From Halomonas nitroreducens (lineage in GTDB: Bacteria > Pseudomonadota > Gammaproteobacteria > Pseudomonadales > Halomonadaceae): a DNA stretch of 64,000 nucleotides. A program made the translations under genes and the position numbers. The notes beneath the pieces were generated by a model, which searched no databases, had not been told where the DNA came from, and saw nothing but the letters and a program-made list of their open reading frames with translations. The stretch is from positions 1-64,000 of the forward strand of contig NZ_RXNS01000002.1 in NCBI RefSeq assembly GCF_003966155.1. The letters are read 5' to 3'. Shown here in pieces: positions 19,507-30,657 of the stretch (positions are counted from its first letter, which is position 1; every line of letters starts with the position of its first letter).

Positions 19507-20439
19507 TCAGCCCAGGCGCTCGCCGGCCTCGGGCACCGGCAGTTCGCCGTGCCCGTAGCGCTCGTGGCGGCGATGCTCCCGGAAGGCCTCGAGCAGCCGG
19601 GTATAGCGTCGCGGCATGCGACTGCCGCGCCGGGTGACCAGGTAGAGGGTCTCGTGGACCGGGTGCGGCAGCGACAGCTCCTTGACCTGACGCTGCCAGG
19701 GCGAGGTCTCCAGCACCAGCCGCGAAACCACGGTGAAGCCCAGGCCGCGCGCCACGGCGTCCAGCACCATGCTCACCTCGTTGGTAAAGCCCTGGCGCGG
19801 GAAGTGGCTCATCGAGCGGAATTCCGCGGGGAAGTTGTGGCGCAGCAGCACCCCGGCATGGTTGACGCCATCGGAGTAGCTGATGAAGCCGATGCCCATC
19901 AGGTCGGCCAGGCCGGTGCCGGCGAAGTCCGCCGGCACCACCAGGCACAGCGGCTCCTGGTGCCAGGCCTCGCACTCGATGTCCGGATGGCGCACGGCCT
20001 CGGTGACGATGCCCAGGTCGTGGCGTCCCGCCAGCACGTCGGTGACGATCTCGTGATTGAAGGCGAAGCTGTAGCTGACCGTCAGCCCGGTGTGCATCTG
20101 CTGCTGGCCGAGGATGAAGGGATACAGCATCAGGCCGACGCTGCCCGGCGAGGCCAGGCGGCACTCGCCGCTGTCGAGGCTCTCGTCGTCGAGGGAGTGG
20201 CGAAACTGCTCATGCTCGGCAAACAGCTTCAGGGCATAGTCGTAGGCGCGCCGTCCCGCCTCGGTGAGCACGAAACGGCGTCCCTGGCGGTCCAGCAGCG
20301 GCTTGCCCAGGTACAGCTCGAGCTTGCGCACATGCTGGCTGACCCCCGGCTGGGTCATCTCGAGGCGGCGGGCCGTACGCGTGAAGCTGCCGGTCTCGAC
20401 GAGGGTGATGAAGGTACGGAAATACTGGGCGTTGAACAT
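19507..20439 (-). CDS. LysR-family transcriptional regulator
   Basis: A 310-residue regulator with an N-terminal helix-turn-helix (MFNAQYFRTFITLVETGSFTRTARRLEMTQPGVSQH, residues 1-36) and a periplasmic-binding-protein-like effector domain from about residue 90. It is divergent from ppnN across 189 bases. No obvious operon partner suggests a ligand. Its target may be ppnN, itself, or a distant gene. Confidence 0.87.
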   Translation of the reverse strand: MFNAQYFRTFITLVETGSFTRTARRLEMTQPGVSQHVRKLELYLGKPLLDRQGRRFVLTEAGRRAYDYALKLFAEHEQFRHSLDDESLDSGECRLASPGSVGLMLYPFILGQQQMHTGLTVSYSFAFNHEIVTDVLAGRHDLGIVTEAVRHPDIECEAWHQEPLCLVVPADFAGTGLADLMGIGFISYSDGVNHAGVLLRHNFPAEFRSMSHFPRQGFTNEVSMVLDAVARGLGFTVVSRLVLETSPWQRQVKELSLPHPVHETLYLVTRRGSRMPRRYTRLLEAFREHRRHERYGHGELPVPEAGERLG

Positions 20440-20628
20440 GGCACGAGCGTCGCTGGCAGGGGACCGGGCGATCCCATTCTACCAGCTCGCCCCCCGTGCC
20501 GCAGCGCTACCCAGCACGGGGCGGCGTGGTAGCATGGAGGCATCCACGACCGGCATCGCCGCACGGGCGGCGAGCCGAGCCGCGGGCCCACGCGCCCGCC
20601 CCTATCCCCAGTGACACGGACGCCCTGC

Positions 20629-21990
20629 ATGGCCGACACCATCTCCAGTACCATCTCCCCGGAAGGCAGCCTCGAGATCCTCTCCCAGCACGAGGTCAAC
20701 CGGCTGCACGACACCTCCCGCCGCGGGCTCCACGAGCTGCTGCGCAGCTGCGCCCTGGCCGTGCTCAATTCCGGCAACCCCACCGACGACGGCCTCGCGC
20801 TGATGGAGACCTACCCCGATTTCGACATCGAGGTGCTCCAGCAGGACCGCGGGGTGCGCCTCAAGCTGACCAACGCCCCCGCCGAGGCCTTCGTCGACGG
20901 CAAGATGATCCGCGGCATCCGCGAGCACCTGTCCTCGGTGCTGCGCGACATCGTCTATGTCTACAACGAGATCCAGACCCACCACCGCTTCGACCTGACC
21001 AGCGCCGAGGGCACCACCAACGCGGTCTTCCACATCCTGCGCAAGGCCGGCACCCTGAAGCCGAGCCGCGATCCCAGCCTGGTGGTGTGCTGGGGCGGCC
21101 ACTCGATCAGCCGCGAGGAATACGACTACACCAAGCACGTCGGCTACCACCTGGGCCTGCGCGAGCTGGACATCTGCACCGGCTGCGGGCCGGGCGCCAT
21201 GAAGGGACCGATGAAGGGCGCCAATGTGGCCCATGCCAAGCAGCGCCGCAGCGAGGGCCGCTACCTCGGCGTCTCCGAGCCCGGCATCATCGCTGCCGAG
21301 GCGCCGAACCCGATCGTCAACGAGCTGGTGGTGATGCCCGATATCGAGAAGCGCCTGGAGGCCTTCGTGCGCCTGGGCCATGGCATCATCGTCTTCCCCG
21401 GGGGGGTGGGCACCGCCGAGGAGATCCTCTACCTGCTCGGCATCCTGCTGCACCCGGACAACGCCGACATGGAACTGCCGGTGATCCTGACGGGCCCCGC
21501 GGACTCCGCCGACTACTTCAAGCGCATCGACGAGTTCCTGGTCTACACCCTGGGCGAGTCCGTGCGACGCCTCTACCGCATCATCATCGACGACCCCATC
21601 GAGGTCGCCCGCACCATGCGCAAGGGCATCGACGACGTCACCGAGTACCGCCGCGCCCGCCAGGACGCCTTCTACTACAACTGGCGGCTCACCGTGGCCC
21701 GTGACTTCCAGGAGACCTTCGAGCCCACCCACGAGACCATGGCCGGCCTGGCCCTGCACCGCAACCAGCCGGTGCACGAGCTCGCCGCGAACCTGCGCCG
21801 GGCCTTTTCGGGCATCGTCGCCGGCAACGTCAAGGAACGCGGCATCCGCCTGATCGAGGCCCATGGCCCCTTCCGGCTGAGCGCCGAGTCCGAGCTGATG
21901 GCCCGGCTGGACGAGCTGCTGGGCTCCTTCGTGGCCCAGGGCCGCATGAAGCTCGCCGGCGAGTACGAGCCCTGCTATACGCTGAGCTGA
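20629..21990 (+). CDS. ppnN: Pyrimidine/purine nucleotide 5'-monophosphate nucleosidase
   Basis: A 453-residue LOG-family nucleosidase matching the length of E. coli PpnN (YgdH). It is predicted to split nucleoside monophosphates into base and ribose 5-phosphate; E. coli PpnN is known to be controlled by (p)ppGpp. Visible motifs are GCGPGAMKGPMKGA and PGGVGTAEE, the LOG family nucleotide-binding and catalytic signature, within flanking PpnN-specific N- and C-terminal domains. The ATG at 20629 was chosen over GTG 20611 by match to family length. A 7-base tandem array begins two bases after the stop. Confidence 0.88.
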   Translation: MADTISSTISPEGSLEILSQHEVNRLHDTSRRGLHELLRSCALAVLNSGNPTDDGLALMETYPDFDIEVLQQDRGVRLKLTNAPAEAFVDGKMIRGIREHLSSVLRDIVYVYNEIQTHHRFDLTSAEGTTNAVFHILRKAGTLKPSRDPSLVVCWGGHSISREEYDYTKHVGYHLGLRELDICTGCGPGAMKGPMKGANVAHAKQRRSEGRYLGVSEPGIIAAEAPNPIVNELVVMPDIEKRLEAFVRLGHGIIVFPGGVGTAEEILYLLGILLHPDNADMELPVILTGPADSADYFKRIDEFLVYTLGESVRRLYRIIIDDPIEVARTMRKGIDDVTEYRRARQDAFYYNWRLTVARDFQETFEPTHETMAGLALHRNQPVHELAANLRRAFSGIVAGNVKERGIRLIEAHGPFRLSAESELMARLDELLGSFVAQGRMKLAGEYEPCYTLS

Positions 21991-21992
21991 GC

Positions 21993-22039
21993 GAGGGTCG
22001 AGGGTCGAGGGTCGAGGGTCGAGGGTCGAGGGTCGAGGG
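21993..22039. repeat. Tandem array of GAGGGTC heptamers
   Basis: Six perfect copies of GAGGGTC plus a five-base partial, starting right after the ppnN stop. An inverted, imperfect copy (around 22086-22104, GTCCCTCGAACCTCGC) and a GCAAGG/CCTTGC hairpin (22058-22081) follow. The unit differs in sequence from the array at 1-117 but has the same unit length and the same arrangement of direct array followed by inverted partial copy. Confidence 0.9.
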
Positions 22040-22104
22040 CAGGCTCGAGTCGCGAGCCGCAAGGGCAATGAAGTCCTTGCCACTCGTCCCTCGAACCTCG
22101 CTCC

Positions 22105-22479
22105 CTACGTCCTCTCGCCGACCGGCTTCCACCATAGCCCCAGGGCATGCAGCAGCAGCCCCAGGGTGGCACCGTGGGAGGCGAGCAGCGCCCCGCCGCC
22201 CCAGCCGGCGGCCAGCCCCTGCCAGGCTCCCATCGCGACGACGCCCGCCACCAGGCAGGCAGCCAGGCGCCGCATCAGGGCGGGCAGCCGGGCGCGGGCC
22301 TCGGCGGCCAGCAGGCGCCAGTGAACCACCGCCACCACGGCCACCGCGGCGATGGCGATCAGCAGCAGCGTCAGGCGGGTCTGGTAAGCGCCGCTCAGGT
22401 AGCGCGGCACGCTGGCAAGCATCATCACCGCCAGGCCGACCAGCAGGCTCAGGCGTTCCGGCGTCGGCGTGGCCCCCAT
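22105..22479 (-). CDS. Small hydrophobic membrane protein of unknown function
   Basis: A 124-residue protein with three to four predicted membrane helices (LSLLVGLAVMMLASV, LTLLLIAIAAVAVVAVV, LAACLVAGVVAMGAW and a C-terminal Leu-rich helix). I do not recognise the family. The ATG at 22479 lies two bases after the flavodoxin stop, with AAGG inside the upstream gene, so it is probably translated with the flavodoxin. The gene ends next to the GAGGGTC array region. Confidence 0.6.
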   Translation of the reverse strand: MGATPTPERLSLLVGLAVMMLASVPRYLSGAYQTRLTLLLIAIAAVAVVAVVHWRLLAAEARARLPALMRRLAACLVAGVVAMGAWQGLAAGWGGGALLASHGATLGLLLHALGLWWKPVGERT

Positions 22480-22481
22480 GT

Positions 22482-22946
22482 TCAGGCGACCTTGAGCTGC
22501 TGGGCCTCGATCCACTGCTCGACCCAGGGCAGGGCCTCGTCGTCGGCCATGAAGGTTTCCATGGCGTCCACCTCGAGGCGCTCGCCCAGGCGCGAGGCGC
22601 CCTGGCCCTGGAGCAGCTCGTCGAGGCTGCGACCGGCCCCGCAGTAGGAATCCACGTAGGAGCTGTCGCCGAGGGCGATCAGCCCGTAGCGCAGTGACCC
22701 CAGGCCGGGACTCTGGCTTTCCAGCGCGCGCACGAAGGGCACGATGTTGCCGGGGTAGTCGCCGCTGCCGGTGGTCGAGACGCAGAACAGCGCCAGGTCG
22801 GTGGGCGACCCGGTCAGGTCATCCAGGGTCGGTTGGTCGTAGATGACAACCTCGTAGCCGGCCTCCTCGAACAGCGGCTTGACCTGCTCGGCCACGTCCA
22901 GGGCGCCGCCATACATGGTACCTACGAAGATCTTCAGCATGGGCAT
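22482..22946 (-). CDS. Flavodoxin domain protein (MioC-like)
   Basis: A 154-residue flavodoxin-fold protein. The FMN phosphate loop is GTMYGGAL near residues 9-16; the isoalloxazine-contacting loops are STTGSGDYPGN and ALGDSSYVDSYCGAG. Size and the GTMYGGALDVAEQV opening resemble MioC-type flavodoxins, which act as soluble electron carriers. Two ATGs (22946 and 22940) could serve as start. It is co-directional and nearly contiguous with a small membrane protein. Confidence 0.83.
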   Translation of the reverse strand: MPMLKIFVGTMYGGALDVAEQVKPLFEEAGYEVVIYDQPTLDDLTGSPTDLALFCVSTTGSGDYPGNIVPFVRALESQSPGLGSLRYGLIALGDSSYVDSYCGAGRSLDELLQGQGASRLGERLEVDAMETFMADDEALPWVEQWIEAQQLKVA

Positions 22947-23108
22947 GTCGTGGAATTACCTGAGAATTTCACTCGGATACTAACATGAGGCAGCCCCGGC
23001 CCGCACCCCGGGGCTGGGACACCATGTCGCGCCCGGCCCCCTGCGAACGCCTGGATGACCGAGTACAATACTCGGACTTATTGTCCCTACCCTCTCCCCG
23101 GAGGCAAG

Positions 23109-23315
23109 ATGCAACAGACCTTCGAAGCCTGGATCACGCCGCTGATGATCGGCGGACTGATGCTGTTCATGTGCTTCATCATCTGGGACCTCGCCAAGCA
23201 GTCCCGGGCCGGACGCTTCGGCACCGTCATGCTGTTCGTGGTGCTCGGCGCCGGTATGCTCGGCTACGTCTTCAAGGTGGTGATCACCTGGGCGTTGGAG
23301 AACGGCGTGATCTAG
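23109..23315 (+). CDS. DUF2788 family small membrane protein
   Basis: A 68-residue protein with two membrane helices (PLMIGGLMLFMCFIIWDLA and TVMLFVVLGAGMLGYVFKVVI) joined by the loop KQSRAGRFG, a pattern I recall for DUF2788. Function is unknown in the family. The ATG at 23109 follows CGGAGGCAAG. It is followed by a strong bidirectional hairpin separating it from ihfA. Confidence 0.75.
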   Translation: MQQTFEAWITPLMIGGLMLFMCFIIWDLAKQSRAGRFGTVMLFVVLGAGMLGYVFKVVITWALENGVI

Positions 23316-23337
23316 CGCGTCACGGGATGCGAACACG

Positions 23338-23365
23338 ACGACGCCACCCCGCGGGGTGGCGTCGT
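23338..23365. terminator. Bidirectional hairpin between DUF2788 gene and ihfA
   Basis: Near-perfect palindrome of 13 paired bases per arm (ACGACGCCACCCC / GGGGTGGCGTCGT) between convergent genes, only 18 bases from the ihfA stop. It likely ends both transcripts, including the long thrS-ihfA operon. Confidence 0.8.
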
Positions 23366-23382
23366 GGTTCATGGCGGGGGGC

Positions 23383-23685
23383 TCAGTGCTCCTCGGGGTG
23401 GTAGTCCTCGACCTGGGTCTTGAGCTTCTGCCCGGGACGGAAGGTCACCACGCGCCGGGCCGAGATGGGAATCTCCTCGCCGGTCTTGGGATTGCGCCCG
23501 GGGCGCTCACGCTTGTCGCGCAGGTCGAAGTTGCCGAAACCCGACAGCTTGACCTGCTCGTTCTCGCGCAGGCAGCCGCGGATCTCCTCGAAGAAGGCCT
23601 CCACCATGGACTTGGCCTCGCGCTTGGACAGGCCGAGTTCGGCGTGCAGGTGTTCGGCCAGTTCGGCCTTGGTCAACGCCCCCAT
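23383..23685 (-). CDS. ihfA: Integration host factor subunit alpha
   Basis: A 100-residue HU/IHF-family DNA-bending protein. It has the DNA-binding arm [40 protein letters not shown]. The position right after pheT is the conserved location of ihfA. The ATG at 23685 has GAGGAAAG upstream; a longer frame starting at 23727 overlaps the end of pheT and is unlikely. IHF is also known to be needed for type I-E spacer integration, relevant to the CRISPR locus in this window. Confidence 0.95.
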   Translation of the reverse strand: MGALTKAELAEHLHAELGLSKREAKSMVEAFFEEIRGCLRENEQVKLSGFGNFDLRDKRERPGRNPKTGEEIPISARRVVTFRPGQKLKTQVEDYHPEEH

Positions 23686-23723
23686 GTCGCTTTCCTCACG
23701 CTGATGGCCGAGCCCCCTCGTCG

Positions 23724-26105
23724 TCATGCGCGAAGCTCGGCACCCAGGTGCAGCCGGGACTCCTCGACGATGGCATCGACCAACTGATTGATTTCATCGT
23801 CATTTAGCGTGCGCGAAGGATGCTGCCAGGTCAAGCCCAGGGCCACGCTCTTGCGCCCTTCCGGCACCCCCTTGCCCTGGTAGACGTCGAACAGGTGCGC
23901 CTCCACCAGCCACTCGCCTGCCTGGGCACGCAGGGTGTCGAGCAACGACTGCACCGGCAGGTCGACATCGACCAGGAAGGCCAGGTCGCGGCGCACCTCC
24001 GGGTAGCGCGACAGCGGCCGGAAGGCCGGCACCTTGCCGTGGGTCAGGGCGTCCAGGCGTACCTCGAAGAGCAGCGCGTCCACCTTCAGGCCCAGCTTGG
24101 CGCGCACCGCCGGATGCAGGGTGCCGATCCAGCCGGCCTCCTCGCCGCGGTAGAGGATGCGCGCGCACTGCCCCGGGTGCAGGGCGGCATGCTCGCCGAG
24201 CTCGAAGCGCCAGGCCTCGGGCTCGCCGCCCATCGCCAGCAGGCTCTCCAGGTCGCCCTTGAGGTCGAAGAAATCGACCTTGTCCTTGCCGCCGCTCCAG
24301 CCTTCGGGCTCGCGGGCGCCGCAGACCAGCGCCCCCAGCATCGGTACCTGGCTCAGCGCCTCCAGCTCGCCGCGGAACACCAGGCCGGTCTCGAACAGGC
24401 GCACGCGGCTCTGCTGGCGATTCAGGTTGTACTGCAGGGCCCGCACCAGGCCCGGAAAGAGGCTCGCCCGCATCACCGAGAGGTCGCTGGAAATGGGGTT
24501 GGCCAGCGTCGGCGAGACGGCCTCGGGCAGCAGGGCCGCCTGCAGCTCGGGGGCGACGAAGCTGTAGGTCACCGCCTCGAAGTAGCCCCGGGCCACCAGC
24601 TGGCGACGCAGCCGCGAAAGCGGCGTACGCGCCTCGTGGTCGGGGCGCAGGCTGAGGCGCGCCTGGGGCCGACGCGCCGGCAGGCGATTGTAGCCGTGGA
24701 TGCGCGCCACCTCCTCGATGAGGTCCTCCTCGATGGCGACATCGAAACGCCAGCTCGGCACCCGGGCCCGCCAGCCCTCCTCGCAGGCCTCCACCGCCAT
24801 GCCGAGACGCTCGAGGATCTCGCCGACGTCTTCGGCGGGCAGTGCCTTGTCGAGGGCCTGATCGAGACGCGCCCGGCGCAGCAGCACCTCGCGCTCGCCG
24901 GGCAGGTGGTCGGTGTCAACGACCTCGACCAGCGGGCCCGCCTCGCCACCAGTGATCGCCAACAGCAGGGCCGTGGCCCGCTCGGCGGCCTCGCGGGCCA
25001 GGGTCGGGTCGACACCGCGCTCGAAGCGATGCGAGGCATCGGTGTGCAGGCCGTAGGCGCGCGCCTGGCCGGCCACGGCCAGCGGCGAGAAGTGCGCCGA
25101 CTCGAGGAAGATGTCCCGGGTCCCGGCGCTCACGCCGGAATGCTCGCCGCCCATGACGCCGGCGATGGCCAGGGGGCCGCGCTCGTCGGCGATGACCAGG
25201 GTGGCGTCGCTCAGGGTGATCTCCTGACCGTCGAGCAGTACCAGCCGCTCGCCTTCCCGCGCCTGGCGGACCACCACGGCGCCCTGCAGGTTGGCCCGGT
25301 CGAAGGCGTGCAGCGGCTGGCCGAGCTCGAGCATCACGTAGTTGGTGACATCGACCACCGGGTCGATGGCGCGGATGCCGCCGCGGCGCAGCCGCTCGAC
25401 CATCCACAGCGGCGTCTCGGCGGTCACGTCGACGCCCTTGATCAGCCGCCCCAGGTAGCGCGGACAGCCCTCGGGGTCCTCGACGCGCACCGGGAAGGTC
25501 TCGTCGTGGGCCGGGGCTACCGGCGAGATGGCCGGCGGCGTCACTGCCAGGCGGTTGAGCACGCCGACCTCACGGGCCATGCCCTTCACGCTCAGGCAGT
25601 CGCCACGGTTGGGCGTGAGGTCGACCTCGATGGTGTGGTCGTCCAGGCTCAGGAAGTCCCGGAAGTCCTCGCCCACCGGCGCCTCGCCCGGCAGCACCAG
25701 GATGCCCTCGGAGGCCTCCTCGGCCAGGCCCAGCTCCGAGGCGGAGCAGATCATGCCGCGAGACTCGACCCCGCGCAGCTTGGCCTTCTTGATCTTGAAG
25801 TCACCGGGCAGCACCGCGCCGACCCGGGCGAAGGGCACCTTCTGGCCCTCGGCCACGTTGGGCGCGCCGCAGACCACCTGCACCGGCTCGGCGCTGCCGT
25901 CGTCGACCTGGCAGACGTTGAGCTTGTCGGCGCCGGGGTGCGGCGCCTTGGCGACGACTTCGGCCACCACCACGCCGTCAAAGGCGGACGCCACCGCCTC
26001 GATGGCATCGACCTCCAGGCCGGCCATGGTGATCTGGTCGGCCAGGGCCTGGGTCGCCAGCGCCGGGGAGACCCATTCACGCAGCCACTGTTCGGAAAAT
26101 TTCAT
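23724..26105 (-). CDS. pheT: Phenylalanyl-tRNA synthetase beta subunit
   Basis: The 793-residue large subunit of PheRS, opening with [21 protein letters not shown] and a tRNA-binding EMAP-like domain ([24 protein letters not shown]). The B3/B4 editing, B5 and C-terminal anticodon-binding domains follow. Length is normal. AGGATT precedes the ATG at 26105. Only 31 bases separate it from pheS, so the subunits are co-transcribed; ihfA follows downstream. Confidence 0.96.
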   Translation of the reverse strand: MKFSEQWLREWVSPALATQALADQITMAGLEVDAIEAVASAFDGVVVAEVVAKAPHPGADKLNVCQVDDGSAEPVQVVCGAPNVAEGQKVPFARVGAVLPGDFKIKKAKLRGVESRGMICSASELGLAEEASEGILVLPGEAPVGEDFRDFLSLDDHTIEVDLTPNRGDCLSVKGMAREVGVLNRLAVTPPAISPVAPAHDETFPVRVEDPEGCPRYLGRLIKGVDVTAETPLWMVERLRRGGIRAIDPVVDVTNYVMLELGQPLHAFDRANLQGAVVVRQAREGERLVLLDGQEITLSDATLVIADERGPLAIAGVMGGEHSGVSAGTRDIFLESAHFSPLAVAGQARAYGLHTDASHRFERGVDPTLAREAAERATALLLAITGGEAGPLVEVVDTDHLPGEREVLLRRARLDQALDKALPAEDVGEILERLGMAVEACEEGWRARVPSWRFDVAIEEDLIEEVARIHGYNRLPARRPQARLSLRPDHEARTPLSRLRRQLVARGYFEAVTYSFVAPELQAALLPEAVSPTLANPISSDLSVMRASLFPGLVRALQYNLNRQQSRVRLFETGLVFRGELEALSQVPMLGALVCGAREPEGWSGGKDKVDFFDLKGDLESLLAMGGEPEAWRFELGEHAALHPGQCARILYRGEEAGWIGTLHPAVRAKLGLKVDALLFEVRLDALTHGKVPAFRPLSRYPEVRRDLAFLVDVDLPVQSLLDTLRAQAGEWLVEAHLFDVYQGKGVPEGRKSVALGLTWQHPSRTLNDDEINQLVDAIVEESRLHLGAELRA

Positions 26106-26136
26106 GACTAATCCTATCGCTGTGTTCGTGGGTCGT

Positions 26137-27644
<1,508 letters not shown>

Positions 27645-27681
27645 GGCTTACTCCTGACGGTAGAGGGTTGCGACCAAGGGG

Positions 27682-27876
27682 TTACAGGTTCGGCAGCATG
27701 CGCTGCACGAGCTGCTTGTCGGCGTCGTGGATCTGCTTCATACCGCGCAGCTGACGCTTCCGCTTGGTGGATTTCTTGGTCAGGATGTGACTGCGAAACG
27801 ACTGCTTGTGCTTGAAGCCGTTGGCCGTCTTCTTGAAGCGCTTGGCAGCGCCACTGTTGCTCTTGATTTTCGGCAT
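27682..27876 (-). CDS. rpmI: 50S ribosomal protein L35
   Basis: A 64-residue basic protein with the L35 pattern [22 protein letters not shown] and [16 protein letters not shown]. Its place between infC and rplT is the conserved bacterial order. The gap upstream (85 bases) holds a GC-rich hairpin. Confidence 0.97.
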   Translation of the reverse strand: MPKIKSNSGAAKRFKKTANGFKHKQSFRSHILTKKSTKRKRQLRGMKQIHDADKQLVQRMLPNL

Positions 27877-27920
27877 GAGATGAACTCCGCTCGAGATTTT
27901 TTAGAAAATCCGGGGCCGAT

Positions 27921-27939
27921 GGCCGGCGCCTCGCCGGCC
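27921..27939 (-). promoter_or_regulatory. Hairpin in the infC-rpmI spacer
   Basis: Perfect 8-bp stem GGCCGGCG / CGCCGGCC with a 3-base loop, 45 bases upstream of rpmI. In E. coli the corresponding region carries the L20 translational operator. This hairpin is a candidate part of such a site; I cannot show the pseudoknot by eye. Confidence 0.35.
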
Positions 27940-27961
27940 ACCCGTTGACCGGGCCGTCGGA

Positions 27962-28501
27962 TCACTTCTTCTTGGGGGCAATGATCATGATCATCTGGCG
28001 CCCTTCCATCTTGGGGAAGGACTCCACGGTGCCGATCTCCTCGAGATCGGCGGCGATCCGCTCCATCAGCTTGCGACCGAGGTCCTGATGGGCCATCTCG
28101 CGACCGCGGAAGCGCAGCGTGACCTTGCCCTTGTCGCCACCTTCGAGGAACCGCACCAGGTTCTTCATCTTCACCTGGTAGTCGCCCTCGTCGGTGCCAG
28201 GCCGGAACTTGACTTCCTTGACCTGGATCTGCTTCTGCTTCTTCTTCTGAGCCGCCTTCTGCTTCTTCTGCTCGAAGACGAACTTGCCGTAATCCATGAT
28301 CTTGCAGACGATCGGATCGGCATTGGAAATCTGGACGAGGTCCATACCGGCCGCTTCGGCGCGCTCCAGCGCTTCGCTGGTGGGCACGATGCCCAGCTGC
28401 TCGCCGTCGTTGTCGATCAGGCGAACCTGATCCTCGGTAATGCGCTCGTTCATCGGGGGGCGCTTTTCCTGCGGGCGCCCTCTAGGGTTGCTTCGCTTGA
28501 T
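27962..28501 (-). CDS. infC: Translation initiation factor IF-3 (AUC start)
   Basis: IF-3 binds the 30S subunit and checks start-codon and initiator-tRNA pairing. The protein has the two IF3 domains joined by the Lys-rich linker [24 protein letters not shown]. The first ATG in frame (28453) would give only 163 residues and has no ribosome site. Sixteen codons upstream, ATC at 28499-28501 is preceded by GTGGAGACGGAACC, giving a 179-residue protein starting (M)[15 protein letters not shown]. That matches the 180 residues of E. coli IF-3, which starts at AUU. An abnormal start codon is the known basis of IF-3 autorepression. Confidence 0.88.
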   Translation of the reverse strand: MKRSNPRGRPQEKRPPMNERITEDQVRLIDNDGEQLGIVPTSEALERAEAAGMDLVQISNADPIVCKIMDYGKFVFEQKKQKAAQKKKQKQIQVKEVKFRPGTDEGDYQVKMKNLVRFLEGGDKGKVTLRFRGREMAHQDLGRKLMERIAADLEEIGTVESFPKMEGRQMIMIIAPKKK

Positions 28502-28535
28502 GGTTCCGTCTCCACTTTCGCCTAGGAAGATGTCG

Positions 28536-30434
28536 CTATTGCCGCTCGGCCCGTACCAGGTCGATGAAGGCGTCCACCGTCATGGTACCGAGATCCTCTC
28601 CGGTGCGGGTTCGCACGGCCACCGAGTCGGCCTCGACTTCCTTATCTCCCACCACCAGGAGATAGGGGACCTTCTGCAACGTATGCTCGCGGATTTTAAA
28701 GCCGATCTTCTCGTTCCTCAAGTCCGCCTTGACGCGCAGGCCGATTTTTTGCAGACGCTGCTCGAGGTCGAGGGCATGATCCCGCTGGGCATCGGTGATG
28801 GTCAACACCGCCGCCTGCTGCGGGGCCAGCCACAGCGGCATGGCGCCGGCATAGTGCTCGATGAGGATGCCCAGGAAGCGTTCGAAGGAGCCGAGGATGG
28901 CGCGGTGCAGCATCACCGGGGTCTTGCGCGCCCCGTCCTCGTCGACGAACTGGGCGCCCAGGCGTCCCGGCAGATTGAAGTCCAGCTGCAGGGTGCCGCA
29001 CTGCCAGACGCGGTTGAGGCAGTCACGCAACGAGAACTCGATCTTGGGCCCGTAGAAGGCGCCCTCCCCCGGCTGCAGCTCCCAGTCCAGGCCGGTGGCA
29101 TCCAGGGCGGCCTCGAGGCCCGCCTCGGCCCGGTCCCAGAGCTCCGGCTCGCCCATGAAGCCCTCGGGGCGGGTCGACAGCTTGAGCTCGACGTCCTCGA
29201 AGCCCAGCTCCCGATAGACCTTGAGGGTCAGGGCGATGAAGGCCTCGGCTTCGGACTGGATCTGGCCCTCGGTACAGAAGATATGGGCATCGTCCTGGGT
29301 GAAGCCCCGCACGCGCATCAGGCCGTGCAGCGAGCCGGAGGGCTCGTTGCGGTGGCAGCTGCCGAACTCGGCCAGGCGCAGCGGCAGGTCCCGGTAGCTC
29401 TTCAGGCCCTGGTTGAACACCTGCACGTGGCACGGGCAGTTCATCGGCTTGACCGCGTACTCGCGCTTCTCCGACTCGGTGGTGAACATCAGGTCGCTGT
29501 AGTGCCCCCAGTGGCCGGAGGCCTTCCACAGCGAGAGGTCGACCACCTGGGGGGTCTTGATCTCCTGGTAGCCGTTCTCGAGCTGTACCCGGCGCATGTA
29601 CTGCTCGAGGGCCTGGTAGATGGTCCAGCCGTTGGGGTGCCAGAACACCATCCCCGGGGCCTCTTCCTGCAGGTGAAAGAGGTCCATCTTCTTGGCCAGT
29701 TTGCGGTGATCGCGCTTCTCGGCTTCCTCGAGGCGCTTGAGGTAGGCCTTGAGCTGCTTCTTGTCGCCCCAGGCGGTGCCGTAGATGCGGGTCAGCATGG
29801 GACGCTCGGCGTCGCCTCGCCAGTAGGCGCCGGCCAGCTTGGTCAGCTTGAAGGCCTTGAGGTGCCGGGTATTGGGCACATGGGGGCCCCGGCACATGTC
29901 GGTGTATTCCTGGTGGTGGTAGAGGCGGATGGTCTCGCCCTCGGGGATCTCGCGAACGATCTCCTGCTTGTACGGCTCGTCGCGATGCAGGAAGGTCAGC
30001 ATCGCCTTGTCGCGGTCGACGTACTCGCGCACCACGTCATAGCCCGTGTCGATCAGCGCCTTCATGCGCTCTTCGATGGCCTCGAGGTCCTCGGGGGTCA
30101 CCGAGCGGCCGAAGTCGATATCGTAGTAGAAGCCGTCATCGATCACCGGGCCGATGGCCATCTTGGCCTCGGGGTAGAGCTGCTTGACGGCGTGGCCGAT
30201 GAGGTGGGCACAGGAGTGGCGAATGATCTCCAGCCCTTCCGGGTCACGGGCGGTGATGATGGCCACCTCGGCATCATGGTCGATGATGTCCGCGGCATCC
30301 ACCGGCACGCCATCGATGCGCCCGGCCACGCAGGCCTTGGCCAGGCCGGTGCCGATGCTCTCGGCCAGCTGCATCACGGTGAGCGGTTCGTCGAAGGATC
30401 TCTGGCTGCCGTCCGGCAGGGTCACGATGGGCAT
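28536..30434 (-). CDS. thrS: Threonyl-tRNA synthetase
   Basis: A 632-residue class II synthetase with an N-terminal TGS domain ([24 protein letters not shown]), a SAD editing domain ([33 protein letters not shown], with the HXXXH pair), a catalytic core with [10 protein letters not shown] (zinc-ligand Cys) and [12 protein letters not shown], and a C-terminal anticodon-binding domain. It heads the thrS-infC-rpmI-rplT-pheST-ihfA group. The gap to infC is 34 bases. AAGGAACC lies upstream of the ATG. Confidence 0.96.
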   Translation of the reverse strand: MPIVTLPDGSQRSFDEPLTVMQLAESIGTGLAKACVAGRIDGVPVDAADIIDHDAEVAIITARDPEGLEIIRHSCAHLIGHAVKQLYPEAKMAIGPVIDDGFYYDIDFGRSVTPEDLEAIEERMKALIDTGYDVVREYVDRDKAMLTFLHRDEPYKQEIVREIPEGETIRLYHHQEYTDMCRGPHVPNTRHLKAFKLTKLAGAYWRGDAERPMLTRIYGTAWGDKKQLKAYLKRLEEAEKRDHRKLAKKMDLFHLQEEAPGMVFWHPNGWTIYQALEQYMRRVQLENGYQEIKTPQVVDLSLWKASGHWGHYSDLMFTTESEKREYAVKPMNCPCHVQVFNQGLKSYRDLPLRLAEFGSCHRNEPSGSLHGLMRVRGFTQDDAHIFCTEGQIQSEAEAFIALTLKVYRELGFEDVELKLSTRPEGFMGEPELWDRAEAGLEAALDATGLDWELQPGEGAFYGPKIEFSLRDCLNRVWQCGTLQLDFNLPGRLGAQFVDEDGARKTPVMLHRAILGSFERFLGILIEHYAGAMPLWLAPQQAAVLTITDAQRDHALDLEQRLQKIGLRVKADLRNEKIGFKIREHTLQKVPYLLVVGDKEVEADSVAVRTRTGEDLGTMTVDAFIDLVRAERQ

Positions 30435-30585
30435 GATGAAGAGGTTCCTTGTGCGCAGTGGTGATCCATACCAGGGATCACGTGTCGCCAGAAAGAATGG
30501 TCGTCGGGACGCTCGAAAAAGCGCCGCCTAGCCTAGCAGACGCCCCCCCGCGATGCCATGGCCGGCGGCAGAGGCGACACGAAAA

Positions 30586-30605
30586 GAGGCGCCCGAAGGC
30601 GCCTC
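30586..30605 (-). terminator. Terminator after the OmpA-family gene
   Basis: Perfect 8-bp stem GAGGCGCC / GGCGCCTC with a tetraloop (TTCG on the minus strand), followed on that strand by TTTTCGTG. A second stem (30618-30625 with 30634-30641) lies between it and the gene. Confidence 0.85.
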
Positions 30606-30657
30606 CCAGGGACTCGCCATGCCCCGACTGGGCGGGGCATGCAGGGTCAGCGTGGGA

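Noticed and set aside
23820-26111. 763-codon plus-strand open frame opposite pheT
   Set aside because: Antisense shadow of pheT with biased composition.
28451-28453. ATG as the infC start
   Set aside because: No ribosome-binding site and a 16-residue truncation relative to IF-3 family length; the upstream ATC fits better.
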